DNA of 64,000 nt from Peribacillus simplex (GCF_900156045.1 NZ_FTMX01000003.1:1-64000); one strand, 5' to 3'. Positions 18,217 through 28,469 are shown, counted from the stretch's first letter. Numbers and translations: made by a program. The notes: generated by a model from the sequence alone, not told the origin.

Positions 18217-19041
18217 TTAACTGGCAATATTTCTGCTTTCCAATTCATGTGACTGTTTTTTACCAAATGCATAGGCTAATATCAATAGTACCAGGCTTGC
18301 ACCCAAAACAGACCAAAATCCTGCTGTTATTTCTCCCATAAAGAATGCTTTATAACAAACGGCACCGAGTGAACCCCCAATAATCGGTCCAACGACCGGA
18401 ATCCATGAATAGCCCCAATTGGAATTGCCTTTACCCGGTATCGGCAGCAAAAAGTGAGCGATGCGCGGCCCCAGATCGCGGGCCGGGTTAATCGCATATC
18501 CTGTCGTTCCCCCAAGTGACATCCCGATCACGACAATCAATAACCCGACAGCGAAAGGGTTTAGACCCTCTGTAAAATTATTGGCACCTATAAATAATAA
18601 ACCAAGAATAAGGATGAAAGTTCCTATCATCTCACTTAATAGATTTGAAAATGTGTGCGGGATTGCAGGTGATGTCGCGAACACACCAAGCTTCGCCCCT
18701 GGATCATCCGTAGCTTTCCAGTGTGGCAAATAGTGCAGGAATACTAGAGTTGCGCCAAGGATTGCGCCAATCATTTGGGCAACGATGTAACCGGGCACAT
18801 CACTCCAAGGAAATTCCCCAATAATGGCAAACCCTACTGTGACTGCCGGGTTTAAATGCGCCCCGCTTATGGAACCCACTGCAAAAACGCCCATGGTAAC
18901 AGCCAATCCCCACGCAATCGTGATTACGATCCAGCCGGCATCTTTTGCATAGGATCCCTTTAAGGATGAACCAGCCCCAATACCTGCACCGAATAAAACT
19001 AATATCATCGTACCTAATACTTCTCCCCAAAATGGAGTCAT
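18217..19041 (-). CDS. glpF: glycerol uptake facilitator
   Basis: A 274-residue aquaglyceroporin with six membrane helices and two NPA boxes: SGAHLNPAVTVG (about residue 65) and GYAINPARDLGPR (about 200). The Asp after the second NPA-R is the glycerol-channel signature. It is first in the glpFK operon, preceded by GGGGAGGG, a GlpP-type leader and a promoter with a cre site. Confidence 0.96.
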   Translation of the reverse strand: MTPFWGEVLGTMILVLFGAGIGAGSSLKGSYAKDAGWIVITIAWGLAVTMGVFAVGSISGAHLNPAVTVGFAIIGEFPWSDVPGYIVAQMIGAILGATLVFLHYLPHWKATDDPGAKLGVFATSPAIPHTFSNLLSEMIGTFILILGLLFIGANNFTEGLNPFAVGLLIVVIGMSLGGTTGYAINPARDLGPRIAHFLLPIPGKGNSNWGYSWIPVVGPIIGGSLGAVCYKAFFMGEITAGFWSVLGASLVLLILAYAFGKKQSHELESRNIAS

Positions 19042-19081
19042 GAATAATACCCTCCCCTGATAATTTTTTAAACCTTGCCAA

Positions 19082-19153
19082 CAAATAAAAGGAGATCCAC
19101 AGCAGAACTATCCTCATAAAATAAATTATGAATAGATCTGTTGTGAATCTCCT
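19082..19153 (-). promoter_or_regulatory. GlpP-controlled leader terminator of glpFK
   Basis: On the minus strand GGAGATTCACAACAGA pairs with TCTGCTGTGGATCTCC around a 30-nt loop, followed by TTTTATTTG. It lies between the promoter (19187-19215) and glpF. Position and form match the GlpP antitermination target of Bacillus glpF leaders. The arms differ in sequence from the glpD leader stem. Confidence 0.8.
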
Positions 19154-19186
19154 AGTCTCCGTCACATCTATTAACTTGTACTGTAA

Positions 19187-19215
19187 AATATACTAGTTTA
19201 TGAAAACGCTGTCAA
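19187..19215 (-). promoter_or_regulatory. glpFK promoter with overlapping cre
   Basis: On the minus strand TTGACA (19215-19210) and TATATT (19192-19187) are exactly 17 nt apart. The CcpA-type site TGACAGCGTTTTCA (19214-19201) overlaps the -35 and spacer, matching TGWAANCGNTNWCA at all but one position. This predicts repression of glycerol use when glucose is present, on top of GlpP control. Confidence 0.88.
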
Positions 19216-19267
19216 TATTTTGTGAAAAATTAATCTATTTTTCTGTAATTTTTTTCAATTTCTCCTA

Positions 19268-19810
19268 TTAGACGATATCCCATAATTCAGTTTTGGAAGT
19301 GGTGATTGATGACGCCCCAGCATCGAGGGCGTTCAGGACCTCATCCGAAGTACGTATGAGTCCGCCTGCAAAAATCGGTGTCTGCAATCGTTCCTTCACT
19401 TCTTTTATCATCCATGGCATGGCGCCCGGCAATACTTCGATATAATCCGGCTTGGTTTTCTGCACCAGCTTATAACTTTTCTCAAGCGCATGTGAGTCTA
19501 TTAAAAAGATTCGCTGGATGGCAATGACCCCCTTTTGCTTCGCCTTCAATATAACGCTTGATTTAGTCGAAATCAGCCCATATGGATTATATTCCTGACA
19601 AATGAATTCTGTCGCGTACTCATCACTTTTTATGCCATGGATCAAATCGACATGATAAATCATTTTCTTATTATGCTGCTTTGCCATCATACTTACGTTT
19701 TTCAATTGTGATATATGCAAATCAAGAAACACACCTATTTCATAGGAACTTTCTAAAAATCTTTCGAAATCCTTCATGCTCGCTGAAGCAGGCAAAATCT
19801 TCTGATCCAT
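19268..19810 (-). CDS. glpP: glycerol-3-phosphate-responsive antiterminator
   Basis: A 180-residue RNA-binding protein of the GlpP family (TIM-barrel-like). Features are ILPASASMKDFERFL near the N-terminus, VFLDLHISQL, YHVDLIHGI, GLISTK, IEVLPGAMPW and PIFAGGLIRT. It binds leader RNA of glpFK and glpD when glycerol-3-phosphate is present. The start at 19810 is the second ATG after AGGAGG, giving a six-base spacing; in-frame starts upstream are too close to or overlap the ribosome site. It lies just upstream of glpFK in the same direction. Confidence 0.95.
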   Translation of the reverse strand: MDQKILPASASMKDFERFLESSYEIGVFLDLHISQLKNVSMMAKQHNKKMIYHVDLIHGIKSDEYATEFICQEYNPYGLISTKSSVILKAKQKGVIAIQRIFLIDSHALEKSYKLVQKTKPDYIEVLPGAMPWMIKEVKERLQTPIFAGGLIRTSDEVLNALDAGASSITTSKTELWDIV

Positions 19811-19975
19811 CATTATCCTCCTCATTCCCAGAAAAACTCAAAACTTCAAGTCATTTAGTATATTTTAAAGAGCTTGATTTATCAAACACATTTTTTTCAT
19901 GACCAATGTCACCATAACACTATCATACCTGACACTTCCTTTATAGTCTTCGGCTAAGGATGTATGTAAACTCGA

Positions 19976-20404
19976 TCATAAAGTAAGTTTCATTTTCAAT
20001 GCACCTTCAACGAGTTCATACGATTTAATTGTGCCAACGGGAATTTTTCTCACGATGCTCCAAGCATTAACATTCATTTTGATCGTTCTTTTTTCAAATT
20101 CAAAAAATGGCGGTCTGTTAAATATCCTTTGGTTGATGAAATTCCTGTCAATCGGTTCCATTTCCACTAATTCAAATAAAATCGTTCTTTTTTCCACAGA
20201 AACCGGTTTTAATGTAATCCGAAAAGCTACGTTTTTCTTAAACATCATTTTTTTCACTTCCGTCGTTCCGGAAAGCACGATATGCTTTGGCGTAATCTCG
20301 ACTTTAATATCCTGACCATATGATTTCATTCTAATGATTTTCTCTATCATGGCTTCAGTTACCGTTATCGGTATGCCATTTTTGAATGGATTGAATGTAC
20401 TCAT
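19976..20404 (-). CDS. hypothetical protein, 142 aa
   Basis: I do not recognise the family with certainty. The product is soluble, mixed alpha/beta and without signal peptide. An early helix (TEAMIEKIIRMKSY) is followed by strands rich in alternating residues (IKVEITPKHIVLSGTTEV, then FRITLKPVSVEKRTILFELVEM), and a final IKSYELVEGALKMKLTL. The strand pattern recalls lipid-binding DUF2993-like proteins, but this is weak. AGGAGGGG precedes the ATG. It stands alone, divergent from the SAM riboswitch unit. Confidence 0.7.
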   Translation of the reverse strand: MSTFNPFKNGIPITVTEAMIEKIIRMKSYGQDIKVEITPKHIVLSGTTEVKKMMFKKNVAFRITLKPVSVEKRTILFELVEMEPIDRNFINQRIFNRPPFFEFEKRTIKMNVNAWSIVRKIPVGTIKSYELVEGALKMKLTL

Positions 20405-20520
20405 CCTTGCATTCCCCTCCTGCCGCTCATACGGAACGTCGGTTATAGCATATGCCGGGTTCCCTGATGCAGTAACACATATTAATAATCGGTATATTCG
20501 AAATCTTCCACCTTCGACCC

Positions 20521-20549
20521 TTGACCTTTATAAAAACTACCTGTATAGT
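20521..20549 (+). promoter_or_regulatory. promoter of the SAM-riboswitch unit
   Basis: TTGACC (20521-20526) and TATAGT (20544-20549) are 17 nt apart and end 21 nt before the riboswitch aptamer. Confidence 0.75.
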
Positions 20550-20570
20550 CATAATTAATTTAATAGACAA

Positions 20571-20727
20571 CTCTTATCCAGAGAGGTGGAGGGACTGGCC
20601 CTTTGATGCCTCAGCAACAGACTGATCAAGTACTGTGCTAATTCCAGAAGTGTAAAAACTTGAAGATAAGAAGAGTATATAGCTTGGTTGCCAACACCTC
20701 TTCTTATTTTTAAGAAGAGGTTTTTTA
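20571..20727 (+). promoter_or_regulatory. SAM-I riboswitch (S-box) with terminator
   Basis: The S-box core is visible: CTCTTATCCAGAGAGGTGGA, GGGACTGGCCCTTTGATGCC, then TCAGCAAC. The P1 stem closes with GATAAGAAGAG at 20665-20675. A terminator (CCTCTTCTTA, TTTT, TAAGAAGAGG, six T) at 20697-20727 follows; its left arm can pair alternatively with the P1 3' strand. SAM binding should stop transcription of the downstream methyltransferase gene. Confidence 0.95.
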
Positions 20728-20754
20728 TTTTTAAAAGGAAAGAAGGAATGCAAC

Positions 20755-21858
20755 ATGTCAATCACATTAACGAAAGCACCATTCAGGGCCGATCACGTCG
20801 GAAGTTTATTAAGACCAGAACGTTTACATATTGCCAGAAAGCAGTTTAAGGAAGGTACCATTTCAGCAGAGCGGCTACGTGAAGTTGAAACCGAAGAAAT
20901 CAATCGGATTGTCGAAAAACAAATTGAAGTTGGATTGGAGGCCGTGACGGATGGTGAGTTCAGACGAACATGGTGGCACTTTGACTTCCTCGAACATTTA
21001 AATGGCATCGAGGGATATGTGACTGATAAAGGTCTCACATTCGATGGTGTGGAAACGGAGAGATATAACGTTCGCAATACCGGGAAGGTTTCATTCAACC
21101 CTGAACATCCCTTCATTCGTGATTTCATTGAATTGAACAAAATCGTGAACGGACGTGCCGTTGCCAAGCAAACCATTCCCAGTCCGAACCAATTATTTGC
21201 TGTAGGCATTCATAACGAAGACATCTATCCTGATATTGAAGACTATGCCAATGATATCATCAAAGCGTATCAGCAGGCTTTGAAGGCTTTTTATGAAGCA
21301 GGTGTGCGTTATCTTCAATTGGATGATGTATATATTGCCAGACTTTCAGCTCCGGATTTCCAGTTCAAAGATGGAAAATATACGAGGGAACAGTTAATCG
21401 ATCTTGCACTTCGCGTAATTAATGGCGCATTGGAAGGCAAACCAGAAGATCTTGTCGTCACTACACACCTATGTCGTGGGAACTACCAGTCGACTTGGGC
21501 ATTTGAAGGAAGCTATGCCCGTATCGCCCCAACTTTATTGGCAAAAGAAAAAGTGGATGGATTTTTCTTGGAATATGATGATCAACGCTCAGGGGATTTC
21601 AAACCATTGGAATACATTCCAAATGGCGGTGCACGGGTCGTACTGGGTGTCGTCACTTCAAAAAATGGGGATATCGAAGACAAGGAAGCTGTAAAGGCAC
21701 GCATTAAAGAAGCCTCGCACTTCGTTCCTCTCGAACAATTATGCTTAAGCCCGCAATGCGGCTTCGCCTCCACCCATCACGGCAACAAGCTGAACGAAGA
21801 ACAGCAATGGGAAAAGCTGAAATTCGTCGTTGATGTAGCAAAAGAAGTATGGGAATGA
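20755..21858 (+). CDS. MetE C-terminal-like methyltransferase (YxjG/YxjH family)
   Basis: A 367-residue cytosolic protein corresponding to the catalytic C-terminal half of cobalamin-independent methionine synthase. Features are FRADHVGSLLRP at the start, VTDGEFRRTWWHFDF, YLQLDDVY, the zinc ligands His-x-Cys in THLCRGNY and Cys in SPQCGFAST, and a glutamate-rich middle. Bacillus YxjG and YxjH, also under S-boxes, are thought to make methionine from homocysteine with an unsettled methyl donor. GAAGGAATG precedes the ATG. It is a single-gene unit ending at the terminator at 21889. Confidence 0.93.
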   Translation: MSITLTKAPFRADHVGSLLRPERLHIARKQFKEGTISAERLREVETEEINRIVEKQIEVGLEAVTDGEFRRTWWHFDFLEHLNGIEGYVTDKGLTFDGVETERYNVRNTGKVSFNPEHPFIRDFIELNKIVNGRAVAKQTIPSPNQLFAVGIHNEDIYPDIEDYANDIIKAYQQALKAFYEAGVRYLQLDDVYIARLSAPDFQFKDGKYTREQLIDLALRVINGALEGKPEDLVVTTHLCRGNYQSTWAFEGSYARIAPTLLAKEKVDGFFLEYDDQRSGDFKPLEYIPNGGARVVLGVVTSKNGDIEDKEAVKARIKEASHFVPLEQLCLSPQCGFASTHHGNKLNEEQQWEKLKFVVDVAKEVWE

Positions 21859-21888
21859 TTTTTTAGCGGAGACTTTAATCCATTCGAA

Positions 21889-21930
21889 CAACCTAATCGG
21901 CATCCATATAATCGTGCCGATTAGGTTTGT
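21889..21930 (+). terminator. terminator after MetE-like gene
   Basis: AACCTAATCGGCA and TGCCGATTAGGTT form a perfect 13-bp stem around a 12-nt loop. The right flank (TGTAATAAAA) is T-poor, so termination is better in the leftward direction or moderate rightward. Confidence 0.75.
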
Positions 21931-22005
21931 AATAAAAAGCGTAAAAGACATTCATCCTAAAGCTGAAAGCAAACAAAAAAGAACGGTCACCGACACGTCC
22001 CCTTT

Positions 22006-22530
22006 TTACTTGCAGCTATCATCATCATCCATTTTCTTCACAAATATATCATCCGTCACCCTATCTTCCAGCTTGTTCCTTAAGGCCAATTCCGCAGCCT
22101 TCCCATCACTAGGCGACCCGTCCGAGAAATACATCGGAAACAAGGAGAAAAACATGACATAGAAAGAAAAATAGATGAATTGATACCAGATCACCGAGCT
22201 GTCCAGGATATTCTGATACACTAAGCTATAGATGATCAGCATGCTGATTAAATTAAAGATAGCCCCCCCTAAATATATCAGCGTATTCGTCAATCGATTA
22301 TCATGTTTCAATCCCTTGAACTCGCAAGTCCCATTCCAAAAATAATATTTCCTCACTTCTATGTTCCGAAAGGCGAAAAGTTTATTGCCGCAACCGATCA
22401 AGATTTTCTTTTCTGATCCTCCAAAGATCGTGACAAAGAAAATATGCCCGCTCAAATGTATCAGCGTAACGATCGGCATGATCAAAAAAAAGGAAAATAG
22501 AAATTTAATGATATCAGAGAGACCAAACAT
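22006..22530 (-). CDS. M50-like membrane protein with degenerate metal motif
   Basis: A 174-residue protein with four hydrophobic helices. The first helix carries TLIHLSGHIFF, in the place where site-2-protease (M50) and related proteins have HExxH; here the Glu is replaced (H-L-S-G-H). A later FPMYFSDGSPSDGKAAEL resembles the second metal site (NxxPxxxLDG). It is therefore probably an inactive or altered M50-like relative. The C-terminus is acidic (KKMDDDDSC). No neighbour suggests a substrate. The assignment is tentative. Confidence 0.55.
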   Translation of the reverse strand: MFGLSDIIKFLFSFFLIMPIVTLIHLSGHIFFVTIFGGSEKKILIGCGNKLFAFRNIEVRKYYFWNGTCEFKGLKHDNRLTNTLIYLGGAIFNLISMLIIYSLVYQNILDSSVIWYQFIYFSFYVMFFSLFPMYFSDGSPSDGKAAELALRNKLEDRVTDDIFVKKMDDDDSCK

Positions 22531-22687
22531 GTTTAAGCAACCCTCCTTACCAGGATGCTACTCTGATACCCTACCCACATTCGTTATAACTAGTAAATTT
22601 TCACAGTAGTGATATATTGCTTTCTACAAGTGCCATTGATTCCCCTTCTGCTTCATTTGGGCAGTTTCCAGCTTAATTTGACCTTCA

Positions 22688-22735
22688 AAAAAACAGGCTA
22701 TCTCCTTCCAAAAAAACTCGGAAAAGTGATAGCCT
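22688..22735 (-). terminator. terminator of CaiB/BaiF gene
   Basis: On the minus strand GGCTATCACTTTTCC pairs with GGAAGGAGATAGCC (one bulge) and is followed by TGTTTTTTT. It lies just after the stop codon at 22748. Confidence 0.85.
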
Positions 22736-22747
22736 TTACATCTTCAT

Positions 22748-23848
22748 TTATCGATTGGTGGTGTGCAGAATTTCTGCGTTGTTTTGTCCAGGCCTCAAGC
22801 CTGCATGTTTATATTCAGGGGTGAAAACCGATGTTTTGATCGGGCAGGCGATTTGCTTCTGGGCCTTTCCTTTTCCGTCCGGTACCTCGACGATCATTCC
22901 CCTCTCCTTCAATTGGGGGTGTTCAGCCGCTTCAGTGAAGGTCAGCACTGGTTCTGCGCAGGCCTCGAAATCAGCGAATATTTCCTGCCATTCATGAAAA
23001 TCTCTTTCACGGAAAGCCAAACGGATGGCCGTTTTGAACCTGATTCCGCTTTCTTCATCGCTTTTCATGCTCAGTTCATACAATTCGGGTGCACCGAGCG
23101 CTTCACATAATACTTTTCGAAAAGGGGGCTCAAGGCTTCCTACCGAAAAATAGCGTCCATCTTTCGTTTCGTAAAAGTCATAAAAGGATCCTCCGTTCAA
23201 CATCAGTTTTTCTGGTTCAAGCTCGAGGCCCCCTTGTAAACTTAGGGGTGCGGATATGGCATTCAACGCAAAACTGCAGTCGGTCATGCTGATGTCGATG
23301 GCTTGGCCTTCACCCGTTCTTTCCCTATGAATGACTGCAGATAATATACCGATAACAGCATGCAGTGATCCTCCGGCAAGATCTGCTATTTGGGTTCCAT
23401 TTTTTGCCGGGCCATCCTTTTTCGTACCGGAATAGCCTGATAAGCCTGCAATCGAAATATAATTGATATCATGTCCCGGCCGGTCTTTATAGGGACCGGT
23501 CTGGCCGAAGCCCGTGATGGAACAGTAAATCAGCTTCGGATTGATCCATTTTAATGCCTCATAGCCCAGTCCTAGGCGTTCCATGACACCTGGACGGAAC
23601 TGTTCAATGACGATATCGTATTCCTTCACTAGATTTTTTACGGATTCGATGGACTCAGATTGTTTTAAATCAAGTGTGATCGACTTTTTCGATCTGTTAA
23701 GATATTGGTTCACACCCCATGAATCCGTTGCTCCCGGCCTCTCTACCTTCAAAACGTCCGCTCCTAAATCCGCTAGCATCAAAGTGGCAAATGGGCCTGG
23801 CAGTAACGTTGAAAAGTCCAATACTTTTAAATGAGTCAATAAGGTCAT
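22748..23848 (-). CDS. CaiB/BaiF-type CoA transferase (or 2-methylacyl-CoA racemase)
   Basis: A 366-residue class III CoA-transferase family protein. Features are LKVLDFSTLLPGPFATLMLADLGADV near the N-terminus (split: STLLPGPFATLMLADLGADV), VERPG, NRSKKSITLDLK, RPGVMERLGLGY, ITGFGQTGPY and the catalytic Asp region NGTQIADLAGG. Members move CoA between acids or epimerise 2-methylacyl-CoA; the two cannot be separated here. The ATG at 23848 is preceded by GGGAAGG. The gene stands alone between terminators. Confidence 0.88.
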   Translation of the reverse strand: MTLLTHLKVLDFSTLLPGPFATLMLADLGADVLKVERPGATDSWGVNQYLNRSKKSITLDLKQSESIESVKNLVKEYDIVIEQFRPGVMERLGLGYEALKWINPKLIYCSITGFGQTGPYKDRPGHDINYISIAGLSGYSGTKKDGPAKNGTQIADLAGGSLHAVIGILSAVIHRERTGEGQAIDISMTDCSFALNAISAPLSLQGGLELEPEKLMLNGGSFYDFYETKDGRYFSVGSLEPPFRKVLCEALGAPELYELSMKSDEESGIRFKTAIRLAFRERDFHEWQEIFADFEACAEPVLTFTEAAEHPQLKERGMIVEVPDGKGKAQKQIACPIKTSVFTPEYKHAGLRPGQNNAEILHTTNR

Positions 23849-23990
23849 CGGCCGTGCACCTTCCCTTTCCATTGGAAATATTAAAAGCTTTCCCCATCGT
23901 TCTGTACATGCAATTTAGCAGAGTTTACGATTATCATATAATACCTCCTGTGATATTTATATAAATTTCCATTTTTTAAAAAATAAAAAA

Positions 23991-24082
23991 CCAGGAATCA
24001 GCTTCCTGGCTTTGATAATGAGCCTAAAGAACACAAGTAAAAGCCGGACAATTTAAAACTACATTGTCCGGCTTTTTTACTT
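23991..24082 (-). terminator. two tandem terminators after the LysP-like gene
   Basis: On the minus strand, AAAAGCCGGACAAT pairs with ATTGTCCGGCTTTT (24076-24039). A second stem, CCAGGAAGC/CAGATTCCTGG-type (24010-23991), is followed by TTTTTTATTTTTT. Together they end the permease transcript. Confidence 0.85.
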
Positions 24083-24091
24083 TAAGCTTGT

Positions 24092-25576
24092 TCATTCATA
24101 TTTTTTGTCAAAGTCAAATTCCACTTCATCAAGTTTAACGAATTTAGTTTTTCTTACCAGTTTATAGCCAAACCATAGACCAAGGAAAAGCGGGATCCCC
24201 AGGTATGCAGCTATAACACTGCCCCAATCGATGTGGTCTGAGAAAAATGCTTGGATATTTTGGGACAGGATGACGATCATGCCAATTAAAATGGCAAAGA
24301 TCGGTCCAATCGGAAACCATAATGCCTTATATGGCAGCTTCTCCAATGAATGGCCTTGGGCGATGTATGCTTTCCGGAAACGGTAATGGCTGATGGAAAT
24401 GCCGAGCCAAAAGATAAATCCTGTAATTCCAATGGCATTCATTAACCAAATATACACTTTACCATCACCGAATATGGAGGCTAAAAAGGCCAGCATGCCG
24501 ATGGAACATGTCAAAATCATGCCTGCAACCGGTACTCCGCGTTTATTAAGTTTTCCAAAAATACGCGGTGCTTGTCCATCTTTTGCCATTGAGTATAACA
24601 TACGCGTTGATGCATATAGACTTGAGTTACCTGCAGATAATACCGCGGTTAAAATGACGGCATTCATAAGCGAAGCTGCAAAAGCCACTCCAGCTTTTTC
24701 AAAAATGAGCGTGAATGGGCTAACCATGACGTTATCACCTTGTAAGCTTGAGTTCGTATAAGGGATAAGCAGCCCTATTACAAAGATTGCCAATACGTAA
24801 AAGAGCAAGATTCTCCAGAAGACACTTTTAATGGCCTTCGGTATATTCCGTGCAGGATCTTCACTTTCCCCGGCAGCAACACCGACAATTTCGGTACCTT
24901 GAAAAGAAAAGCCAGCCGCTATGAACACGATGAAGACACCCATGAACCCACCCGGGAAAGGAGCGTCATCGACGGTGAAGTTTTTAAAACCTACTGCTTC
25001 GCCGCCCATAATGCCGACGATCATTAGCAGCCCGACGATTATAAAAATAACGATGGCTGTTACTTTTATGAAGGAAAACCAGTATTCCCCTTCACCATAT
25101 CCTTTAACGGATAAATAGTTCAATAGGAAAATGAGCACCAAGAATGATGAACTCCATACCAATGATGGACTATTCGGAAACCAGAATTTCATGATCATTG
25201 TCGAGGCTGCCAACTCTGCCGCTATCGTCATCGACCAATTGAACCAATACGTCCATCCCAAGGCAAAACCAAATGCCGGATCGACGAATTTCGTTCCATA
25301 GGTACTGAATGAGCCGCTTGTCGGCATAAAGGCTGCCAGTTCCCCTAGGCTCGTCATTACAAAGTAAACCATTGCCCCAACTAAGGCATATGCAAGTAAT
25401 GCGCCGCCTGGCCCAGCTGTATGAATGGCTGCCCCGCTGCTAAGAAACAGCCCGGTGCCAATAGCCCCGCCAATGGAAATCATCGTTAAATGGCGGGATT
25501 TTAAACCGCGCTTTAGTTCTTGTCCTTCTTGCTGCGGAGGATGTTGAACGATGTCATGTTCTTGTTTTGGTATCAT
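24092..25576 (-). CDS. amino-acid permease, LysP-like
   Basis: A 494-residue, 12-helix transporter of the AAT branch of the APC superfamily. Features are LKSRHLTMISIGGAIGTGLFL (split: RHLTMISIGGAIGTGLFL), the GPGGALLAYALVG helix, SLGELAAFMPTSGSFSTY, the FQGTEIVGVAAGESEDPARN loop, and SAGNSSLYASTRML. Closest by eye to lysine-specific permeases, but specificity is inference. The 24-residue N-terminal cytosolic tail is polar. A cre-like site lies 20 bp upstream of the start codon. No lysine riboswitch is seen. Confidence 0.9.
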   Translation of the reverse strand: MIPKQEHDIVQHPPQQEGQELKRGLKSRHLTMISIGGAIGTGLFLSSGAAIHTAGPGGALLAYALVGAMVYFVMTSLGELAAFMPTSGSFSTYGTKFVDPAFGFALGWTYWFNWSMTIAAELAASTMIMKFWFPNSPSLVWSSSFLVLIFLLNYLSVKGYGEGEYWFSFIKVTAIVIFIIVGLLMIVGIMGGEAVGFKNFTVDDAPFPGGFMGVFIVFIAAGFSFQGTEIVGVAAGESEDPARNIPKAIKSVFWRILLFYVLAIFVIGLLIPYTNSSLQGDNVMVSPFTLIFEKAGVAFAASLMNAVILTAVLSAGNSSLYASTRMLYSMAKDGQAPRIFGKLNKRGVPVAGMILTCSIGMLAFLASIFGDGKVYIWLMNAIGITGFIFWLGISISHYRFRKAYIAQGHSLEKLPYKALWFPIGPIFAILIGMIVILSQNIQAFFSDHIDWGSVIAAYLGIPLFLGLWFGYKLVRKTKFVKLDEVEFDFDKKYE

Positions 25577-25595
25577 AAATTTTCATCCCTTTCTA

Positions 25596-25609
25596 TATAA
25601 GCGCTTTCA
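25596..25609 (-). promoter_or_regulatory. cre-like site before the LysP-like gene
   Basis: On the minus strand TGAAAGCGCTTATA matches TGWAANCGNTNWCA at all but one position and contains the conserved central CG. It lies only 20 bp upstream of the start codon, so it would act as a roadblock in the leader rather than at the promoter. Confidence 0.55.
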
Positions 25610-25774
25610 TATATGGGAAATCCATTTAATAAATTTTCCTATTTCATAGACTTTCAAATAGATCTAATTTACAATTCGAATTCCTTTTCTGAATATATGC
25701 AATTTTCGTGCCAAATTTATAAAACACAATATTCAACAAATTATCAAAAAAAACGCCCTCAATAGACAAATTTT

Positions 25775-25840
25775 TTTGCACTTTACGCCACATTTCTTTG
25801 CACTTTATGCCATGTTTTTTTGCACTTTTATTCATTTGGT
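25775..25840. repeat. three tandem 22-bp repeats
   Basis: TTTGCACTTTAYGCCAYRTTT units begin at 25775, 25797 and 25819, exactly 22 bp apart; the third is partly decayed. They sit in the 440-bp AT-rich gap between the divergent LysP-like and protease genes (25577-26017), where I see no gene. The rest of the gap holds the promoters of both genes. Confidence 0.75.
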
Positions 25841-25990
25841 TCAATTTAAATACATTCCAAATATTACTAAAAGAATATATCCAGAGAATATTTCTATCAA
25901 AATCCATTTTTCTCCATTTTATTCCTTTAAATGTCATATTTTTTGCAATTTTTCTCAGTTTGTCAATAATATGAAACGATGTAAAAATGA

Positions 25991-27643
<1,653 letters not shown>

Positions 27644-27663
27644 GAATTTACCCATATGACCGA

Positions 27664-27699
27664 CACCTCCCTAGCTTCACTTCTAGCGGAGGTTTTTTT
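27664..27699 (+). terminator. terminator of protease gene
   Basis: ACCTCCCTAGC and the complementary CTAGCGGAGGT (one mismatch) surround a 7-nt loop, followed by seven T residues. Confidence 0.9.
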
Positions 27700-27925
27700 A
27701 TTGTAATGGATAAACGGGGCTAGCCCGATTATTTCAGCCGTTCGCTACCTTTTTTCGTCCTTCATGTGAAGAATTCCGTCCTACGGTACCGGTAGAGCCG
27801 CAATAAAAAACAATCATGCATTTTGCTAAAATTGATTAATTCCGTAAAATAGTTGCTTTTCTTCTTATTAACTGTCAAGCTTAGATGATCTGGACTATAT
27901 TGAATAGAACAAGTAGGTGACGAAC

Positions 27926-28327
27926 ATGATTGAAGTTAAAACTTCCACACTCAGTGATGGTGAGTTCAATAGAGGCGTATTCGCAACACGTGACATTAAA
28001 AAAGGTGAGCTTTTGCATGAGGCACCAGTCATTGCTTATCCGAATGAGGAGCATGTTTTCATAGAGAAGACATTGCTGGCTGATTATGCGTTTGAATATG
28101 GAATTAACCATACTGCCATGCTTTTAGGTTATGGCATGCTGTTTAATCATTCTTATACACCCAACGCTACGTATGACATAAACTTCAAGAATCATACGTT
28201 TGATTTCTTTGCTTACACCGACATAAAAGCAGGGGAAGAAATCCTGATTAATTATAATGGTGAAGTCGATAATGAGGACCCGCTTTGGTTCAATAAAGAA
28301 AATGACGGTGAAGATGAAGCTGAATGA
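27926..28327 (+). CDS. SET-domain protein, 133 aa
   Basis: A 133-residue protein consisting of a single minimal SET domain: EFNRGVFATRDIKKGELLHE (first motif), GYGMLFNHSYTPNATY (the NHS/C-x-PN cofactor motif) and YTDIKAGEEILINYNG (closing motif). SET enzymes methylate lysine using S-adenosylmethionine; bacterial stand-alone members have few known targets. The tail is highly acidic (ENDGEDEAE). The ATG at 27926 has AGGTGA upstream. It is a single-gene unit with a terminator at 28344. Confidence 0.88.
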   Translation: MIEVKTSTLSDGEFNRGVFATRDIKKGELLHEAPVIAYPNEEHVFIEKTLLADYAFEYGINHTAMLLGYGMLFNHSYTPNATYDINFKNHTFDFFAYTDIKAGEEILINYNGEVDNEDPLWFNKENDGEDEAE

Positions 28328-28343
28328 TCATTGACCATTCATT

Positions 28344-28400
28344 AAAGCACTTGTACTTTTGAATACCTATCCATGGTCTTCGAAAGAACGAGTGCTTTTC
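28344..28400 (+). terminator. terminator after SET gene
   Basis: AAAGCACTTGT and ACGAGTGCTTT pair (one G-U) around a long partly paired loop, followed by TCCTTTTTCC. Confidence 0.7.
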
Positions 28401-28469
28401 CTTTTTCCTTTTACCGGCTTGGTAACGCCATTCACTGCTGATACTAATCGGCGATATTAAAGCAATAAA

